64,000 nt of DNA from Victivallales bacterium (lineage in GTDB: Bacteria; Verrucomicrobiota; Lentisphaeria; Oligosphaerales; Oligosphaeraceae), in the NCBI GenBank assembly GCA_017417585.1, contig JAFPYX010000026.1, forward strand, positions 62,001 through 126,000, written 5' to 3'. Every line of letters starts with the position of its first letter. Position 1 is the stretch's first letter. Of the stretch, positions 62,257 through 64,000 are shown piece by piece. The translations under genes were made by a program, and so were the position numbers. The notes under the pieces were generated by a model, which did not search any database, was not told the origin of the DNA, and was given only the letters and a program-made list of their open reading frames with translations.

Positions 62257-63279
62257 ATGAAAAACGGTAAATTCGGCTGCGCAGTCTGGGGCTGCGGCTG
62301 GGTCGCCAGCGGCCACATCAACGCCTACTTGAAGCATCCAGAGTGCGCGGTGGTTGCAATCGGCTCCCGTCGTCTGGAAAGCGCCCAGGCAAAGCAACGC
62401 GAGTTCGGTCTGGATTGCAAGACCTGCACGGACTTCCGGCAGATTTTGGAAGACCCGGCGGTGGACATCGTCTCCATCTGCACCCCGAATGACCGCCATG
62501 CCGAAGAGTGCATCCTTGCCGCGCAGGCAGGCAAGCACGTCTTCCTGGAAAAGCCCGCCGCCATCCGCGAAGAGGACCTCCCCCGGATGCTGGAGGCGGT
62601 CCGCCAGGCGAAGGTCAAGACGATGGTGGGCTTCATCCTGCGCTTCAACCCGCTGGTGAAATTGCAGAAGAAGCTGGTTGCAGAAGGCGAACTGGGCAAG
62701 GTCTTCCTCGCCAATGTGGACTACTGGTTCGGACGCGAACGCGGAGGCTGGATGAAGCACCGCGAGAACACCGGCGGGGCGTTCATCCTGGCCGGTTGCC
62801 ACTCGGTCGATATGGCACGATGGATCCTTGGGGCGGACATCGAGAGCGTCACCGCACAGTCCGCGATGGTTGGCGACTACTACGAATACCCCTCCGTCGA
62901 GACCGCGCAGGTGCGCTTCACGAACGGCGCCATCGGAGTCTTCAGCTGCTCGCTGGTCGGCCAAGTCCCCTACACCGCCAACCTCAACATTTTAGGTGAA
63001 AAGGGGACCATCATCAACGACAAGTTCTATCTCAAGCGCTTCGAGGGACAGTCGGACTTCTTCAGCCTGGACACCGGCGTCAAGAAGTCTGGCGATGTCT
63101 ATGGGCATCCTTTCCCCGCCATGGTCGCGGACTTCATTGAATGCATCCAGGAGGACCGCGAAAGCCTTCACAACCTCGAAAGCGCCGTCAACGCCACGCT
63201 GGCATGCCTCGCCATCACCAAAAGCGCCAGCCTCTACGGCCAGCGGATTCATATCACACCATCTGGTCTGCAAGACTGA
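62257..63279 (+). CDS. Gfo/Idh/MocA family oxidoreductase
   Basis: NAD(P)-dependent sugar oxidoreductase of 340 residues. The Rossmann motif is VWGCGWVASGHINAYLKHPE near 9-28, followed by CTPNDRHAEECILAAQAGKH, the family signature FLEKPAA near 105 and GGAFILAGCHSVDMARWIL near 170 with the catalytic-type His. The gene follows the esterase gene by 53 bp. Its last 26 bp overlap the 3' end of the convergent esterase gene. Substrate unknown (inositols, sugar acids or glucose derivatives are typical). Confidence 0.88.
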   Translation: MKNGKFGCAVWGCGWVASGHINAYLKHPECAVVAIGSRRLESAQAKQREFGLDCKTCTDFRQILEDPAVDIVSICTPNDRHAEECILAAQAGKHVFLEKPAAIREEDLPRMLEAVRQAKVKTMVGFILRFNPLVKLQKKLVAEGELGKVFLANVDYWFGRERGGWMKHRENTGGAFILAGCHSVDMARWILGADIESVTAQSAMVGDYYEYPSVETAQVRFTNGAIGVFSCSLVGQVPYTANLNILGEKGTIINDKFYLKRFEGQSDFFSLDTGVKKSGDVYGHPFPAMVADFIECIQEDRESLHNLESAVNATLACLAITKSASLYGQRIHITPSGLQD

Positions 63280-64000
63280 GATAATGTTCCCAGTCGAAGC
63301 GCTTCTGGTCATGGGGACCGGTGCGGAGGTGATAGCTGACGTCGCCGGAGAGACAGATGTCCGGCGAGGGCATCTCCGGCGGAAGAACTTTGTTGTATCC
63401 CAATAATTTATAGACTGGACCCGCATGGAACGCGGAGAGGAATTCGCCGTGCGGGTCCGCCATCCTGTCCTCCGACGCACTGGCGACGACCACGGGACGC
63501 GGTGCGCACAACGCGACCAATTCATGCATATCGACCGGCATTGCTAATTCGTTTGGCACCCACCTCCAAAGCGTTTCGGGGTACCAATGCGGATTGTAGC
63601 CCAGCGTGAGAAGCAGAGTCTCGCCCCAATAACGCCGTGCCAGCGCCGCTCCGCCGCTGCCGGAGTCGTTGGAGACCACCATCCGAAAACGCTGGTCGGA
63701 GGCCCCCGCCCACAAGGCGGTCTTGCCCAGCCGGGAATGGCCATGGACCACCACGCGCGTGGCATCCACCTCCGGCATCGTCTCCAGGCAGTCCAACATC
63801 CGCTGGAGCCCCCACGCCCACGCGCTGATGGAGCCATGCGTCGGATGGCGCGTCGTGCGCCCCGCGCAATTCTCGAAAAGCGCCCAGATGCTCTCGCCCC
63901 ACCCGTCCGCGCGGTCGGGGAAGAAGTCGTGGTAGCAAGCAGTCACCGAGGCGTAGCCGCGCGAGACCACCAGTTTATGCTGCCAACGCTCGACCTGCTG
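63254..64000 (-). CDS. Glucuronoyl esterase-like protein, CE15 family (5' end outside window)
   Basis: Partial C-terminal 248 residues; the frame stays open to the window end, so the start lies beyond 64000. The nucleophile elbow GHSRLGK near the middle fits the CE15 motif G-x-S-R-x-G-K, followed by SNDSGSGGAALARRYWGETL with the probable acid residue and VSYHLRTGPHDQ near the end with the catalytic His. CE15 esterases cleave the ester between glucuronoxylan and lignin; many are annotated as acetylxylan esterase. It converges with the Gfo/Idh/MocA gene with a 26-bp overlap. This points to plant-derived substrates. Confidence 0.78.
   Translation of the reverse strand, partial: QQVERWQHKLVVSRGYASVTACYHDFFPDRADGWGESIWALFENCAGRTTRHPTHGSISAWAWGLQRMLDCLETMPEVDATRVVVHGHSRLGKTALWAGASDQRFRMVVSNDSGSGGAALARRYWGETLLLTLGYNPHWYPETLWRWVPNELAMPVDMHELVALCAPRPVVVASASEDRMADPHGEFLSAFHAGPVYKLLGYNKVLPPEMPSPDICLSGDVSYHLRTGPHDQKRFDWEHYLSLADQMV

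Overview
The window looks like a chromosomal segment of a Gram-negative member of the PVC group, most likely a gut or rumen Lentisphaeria (Victivallales-like) bacterium. This is an inference. It rests on four paralogous prepilin-like genes with the H-X9-DG signature, a FadL-type outer-membrane barrel, a sialate O-acetylesterase, a GH42-like glycosidase and a CE15-like glucuronoyl esterase. Core genes are GC-rich; most glycosyltransferase genes are clearly AT-richer.

Region 1 (1-1.47 kb, + strand): the 3' part of dapF, with Ser at the position of the second catalytic Cys, then nfo (endonuclease IV), closed by a bidirectional terminator. Region 2 (1.49-34.3 kb, - strand): one long surface-polysaccharide locus, read from right to left. 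It opens with a leader carrying a sequence very close to the RfaH-recruiting ops element and a NusG/RfaH/UpxY-type antiterminator. Then come the initiating sugar-phosphate transferase, an aldo/keto reductase, an acyltransferase, a split transketolase, seven to eight glycosyltransferases, a TupA-like ATP-grasp protein, an EpsG-type polymerase, a kinase/nucleotidyltransferase pair for HexNAc activation, a Wzx flippase, a pyruvyltransferase/FrhB fusion and a DUF1919 protein. The last part holds nucleotide-sugar genes: the FnlA, FnlB and FnlC set for UDP-L-FucNAc, a WbpM-type dehydratase, a PglD-like acetyltransferase, a TviB-type dehydrogenase and a nucleotidyltransferase/GHMP-kinase fusion. No Wza, Wzb, Wzc or Wzz gene is visible, so export and length control must lie elsewhere.

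Region 3 (34.4-45.1 kb, + strand): a FadL-like porin; a SAM-cycle operon (metK, PfkB kinase probably acting on adenosine, ahcY) with a structured leader, followed by a DUF374 acyltransferase and a UvrD/Rep helicase; two EamA transporters flanking a Phd-VapC toxin-antitoxin pair. Region 4 (45.2-49.1 kb, - strand): four H-X9-DG prepilin-like genes. Region 5 (49.2-54.2 kb): a formyltransferase-fold protein, a lipoprotein, an ABC-2 permease and metG. Region 6 (54.2-64 kb): a secreted GH42-like protein, a half-size EamA protein, 23-bp tandem repeats, a DUF4143 ATPase, a sialate O-acetylesterase, a Gfo/Idh/MocA oxidoreductase and a partial CE15-like esterase, together a carbohydrate-use region.

Several intergenic regions carry promoter-like pairs close to TTGAAA - 16 bp - TATAAT, which suggests a common sigma-70-type architecture with a 16-bp spacer. 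No tRNA, rRNA, insertion sequence or CRISPR array was recognised.
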